A stretch of DNA of 64,000 nt, taken from Actinomadura sp. KC06 (GTDB lineage Bacteria > Actinomycetota > Actinomycetes > Streptosporangiales > Streptosporangiaceae). The translations under genes were made by a program, and so were the position numbers. The notes under the pieces were generated by a model. The model was not told the origin of the DNA. It was given only the letters and a program-made list of their open reading frames with translations, and ran no database searches. The stretch is taken from assembly GCF_004348735.1 (NCBI RefSeq), contig NZ_SMKT01000010.1, forward strand, positions 1 to 64,000, given 5' to 3'. Shown here in pieces: positions 62,248 through 64,000 of the stretch; position 1 is the stretch's first letter; the number at the start of each line of letters is the position of its first letter.

Positions 62248-62273
62248 GCACGCTGCCGCAGGGCAGGGAGCGG

Positions 62274-63668
62274 TTACGGCATGCCCGGCTTCTGCATCTC
62301 CTTGCGGTAGATCCAGTACAGCATTCGCTGGCCCGGACGCTCGGTGACGCCCCAGACGCGGTCGCCTCCCGAGTACGGGTCGAAGGCGAGGGACTCGCCG
62401 CCGATCGGCCCGACCAGGTGGAACGGTGAATTGCCGTCCCCGTCGCGGTCGCTGTAGATGGAGCCGGGCGAGGCCCCGTTGGACGTGTTGTAGTAGATCG
62501 TGTCTCCCGTCCCGCTGTGGTAGCCGGAGACGCCCTGCACCTTCGTGAGGTTCGTGCCGTACACGACCGATGACTTCACCCGTCCGGACGCGTCGGTCTT
62601 CAGCGACCCGTCCGCGTTGAGGGGCCACCGCACCACGCGCATGGGCCGCGCGGACGTCACCCCGCCCGCGGTCTTGAACTCGGCGGTGAGGAGGCTCTTC
62701 GGCGAGGTGGTCGGGTCATAGGAGACCGTGCTGAAGCAGAGGTCCTGGTTCTGGGCGTCCGGCACCTTGTCCCAGGCGGGGCAGGAGCCGGCGTTCTCGG
62801 GACTGAACGCGGCCGTCTGGAACAGCGCGTACTTCTCGTTGTGGGCGTAGAACTTGCCGTCGTCGCCCACGCCGAGGATGTTCTTGCCGGTGGCGACCCG
62901 GTAGGTGCGCCGGATGTCGTACACCCGAAGCCCGGACGTGCTGGCCGTGTAGAGGAAGTCGCCCGCCAGGGCGGTTCCGCCCTGGTGCTGCTTGGCCTCC
63001 GCGACGCCCTTGGTGGTGACGGATCCGGTCGGCGGCGCGGCGGGCGAGACGTCCTTGAACGCGAGCTTCCCGTCGGCGGTGGCCGTGGGGATCGCCAGTG
63101 TGACGGGCTGGTAGGCGCCCTTGGCCTGGACGCGCGGACGGGTGCCGACCGTGATGCGCGACCCGTCCGTCACCCAGTCGTCGCCCTCCTTGTGCCGGTG
63201 GTACCAGCTGAGGACGACGCCGTCGAGCTGCTCGGTGCGGCTGATGGCGACGCCCTGCGGGATCCAGTACTGGGAGCTCTTGTCGCCGTTGTCGAAGCAC
63301 CACGCGCCGAGCGTCACCTTGGCGTCGACGGCCATGACGGCGTCGTTGGAGCCGCATTCGCTCTTCCAGCTCAGCCCGTTTCCGGCGCCGGCAGCCGCGG
63401 CGGCGAGGTTCGGCTGGCGTGTCATGCCGCGGTCGGGGTTCGCAGCCATCGCGTCGAGTTGGCGAAGGGCGTCCGCCGGCACGGGCTCGGACTTCATCGT
63501 GAACGAGACTCCGGGGAGCGGCGCGGTGTCTCCGGCGGCGGCCGCCGCGGCGGCGGGCGAGATCGCCACCGTCCGCGGGGTCCCGGACGGCAGCGCCACG
63601 GCGGCGGCGACGGCGAGCACGGCGCCGCCCCCGAGGCCGATCATGGTCGTCGTTCGGGGGGTGTACAT
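62274..63668 (-). CDS. Secreted protein of unknown function
   Basis: A 464-residue protein from ATG 63668 (MYTPRTTTMIGLGGGAVLAV), with AAAGG upstream. A signal peptide runs to about residue 35 and an Ala-rich spacer follows. The mature part has paired cysteines (SECGSNDAVMAVDAKVTLGA with WCFDN; NAGSCPAW and QDLCFSTV), many beta-type segments, and GDFLYTASTSGLRVYDIRRT. That last stretch reads like a beta-propeller blade of the kind found in actinomycete secreted proteins. No catalytic motif can be named. The upstream 223 bp hold no gene. Confidence 0.82.
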   Translation of the reverse strand: MYTPRTTTMIGLGGGAVLAVAAAVALPSGTPRTVAISPAAAAAAAGDTAPLPGVSFTMKSEPVPADALRQLDAMAANPDRGMTRQPNLAAAAAGAGNGLSWKSECGSNDAVMAVDAKVTLGAWCFDNGDKSSQYWIPQGVAISRTEQLDGVVLSWYHRHKEGDDWVTDGSRITVGTRPRVQAKGAYQPVTLAIPTATADGKLAFKDVSPAAPPTGSVTTKGVAEAKQHQGGTALAGDFLYTASTSGLRVYDIRRTYRVATGKNILGVGDDGKFYAHNEKYALFQTAAFSPENAGSCPAWDKVPDAQNQDLCFSTVSYDPTTSPKSLLTAEFKTAGGVTSARPMRVVRWPLNADGSLKTDASGRVKSSVVYGTNLTKVQGVSGYHSGTGDTIYYNTSNGASPGSIYSDRDGDGNSPFHLVGPIGGESLAFDPYSGGDRVWGVTERPGQRMLYWIYRKEMQKPGMP

Positions 63669-63891
63669 GGTGACCTTTCCGGGAGACAGGCAGAAATAGG
63701 ACAGATCGGAGATCCTGGGCACTTATTGATCATCTGTCAGAGCAACGCGCGAGGTTCCCGACCGAACCGTTCGCCGCGCCGTGACGGGCGGGGCAAGAGG
63801 TCGTCCGGCGATTCGCGGGCGTACCACGGGGAATGTCAGGATTCGGGCTTAGGCTGCTCAAAAATGGGCGGATCTGCGAGGTAACCGGGAC

Positions 63892-64000
63892 ATGCGGCGG
63901 GCGGGCGTGATCGTCCAGTGGGCGCTCGTCCTCGCCGCGCTCGCGACCCTCCCGCTCTACCGCGACGAGCTGCCCGACCTCGGCACCGTCTGGACGGCCG
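63892..64000 (+). CDS. Membrane or exported protein, 5' end only
   Basis: ATG 63892 opens MRRAGVIVQWALVLAALATL PLYRDELPDLGTVWTA and runs off the window. GAGGT lies about 10 nt upstream. The N-terminus has a positive start and one hydrophobic helix (VIVQWALVLAALATLPL), so it is a membrane or secreted protein. Too little is visible to assign a family. Confidence 0.55.
   Translation, partial: MRRAGVIVQWALVLAALATLPLYRDELPDLGTVWTA

Overview
The window is a very GC-rich, gene-dense stretch of actinomycete chromosome. Conserved gene order (rimP-nusA-ylxR-infB-DUF503-rbfA-DHH-truB, ribF-rpsO-pnp-M16-dapB, dapA-rnj-ftsK-HTH-rimO-pgsA, cinA-clgR), frequent GTG starts and many apparently leaderless genes point to Actinomycetota. 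An Actinomadura-like member of the Streptosporangiales is my best guess; this is inference from content and synteny, not a database match. I see no rRNA, tRNA, prophage, insertion sequence or CRISPR array.

Layout. 1-1.5 kb: an EamA exporter cut by the window edge, divergent from a TetR regulator, with a perfect inverted operator between them. 1.55-1.9 kb: a degenerate tandem repeat. 1.9-4.3 kb: an accessory SecA2. 4.7-10.8 kb: a ROK regulator divergent from a sugar ABC transporter operon ending in a NagZ-like GH3 hydrolase, probably for amino-sugar or muropeptide oligosaccharides; the ABC ATPase is missing and must be encoded elsewhere. 11-14.5 kb: Rrf2 regulator, Nei2 DNA glycosylase, LysR, Dps and ClgR (stress and DNA protection). 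14.6-26.4 kb: the cinA and pgsA-rimO-HTH-ftsK-rnj-dapA core block, interrupted by a DUF1990/MOSC pair. 26.7-41 kb: a mixed accessory region (GH18-like membrane protein, diiron protein, EamA/MocR pair with overlapping start codons, VOC, CGNR, GNAT, MFS, menA, ung, orphan modA, Uma2, ECF41 sigma factor with its own target promoter). 41-58.2 kb: the dapB/M16/pnp/rpsO/ribF and truB-to-rimP translation block, all on the minus strand. 58.4-64 kb: a Tat lipoprotein with a repeat-built N-terminus, an RNA methyltransferase, a HAD hydrolase, small proteins, a secreted protein and a truncated gene at the edge.

How the parts fit. Two lysine/diaminopimelate genes (dapA, dapB), pgsA, ftsK and the RodZ-like protein serve envelope synthesis and chromosome segregation. 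RimP, NusA, IF2, RbfA, TruB, S15, PNPase and RNase J serve ribosome assembly and RNA turnover. Stop/start overlaps (ATGA or GTGA) couple many neighbours: permease-permease-GH3, rimO-pgsA, dapA-rnj, dapB-GNAT, rbfA-DHH, and the hypothetical-VOC pair. No single strongly novel multi-gene system is evident. The best leads are regulatory: the ECF41 self-promoter, the start-overlapping divergent promoter, the recurring leaderless promoter pattern, several regulator-less operators, and a few odd proteins.
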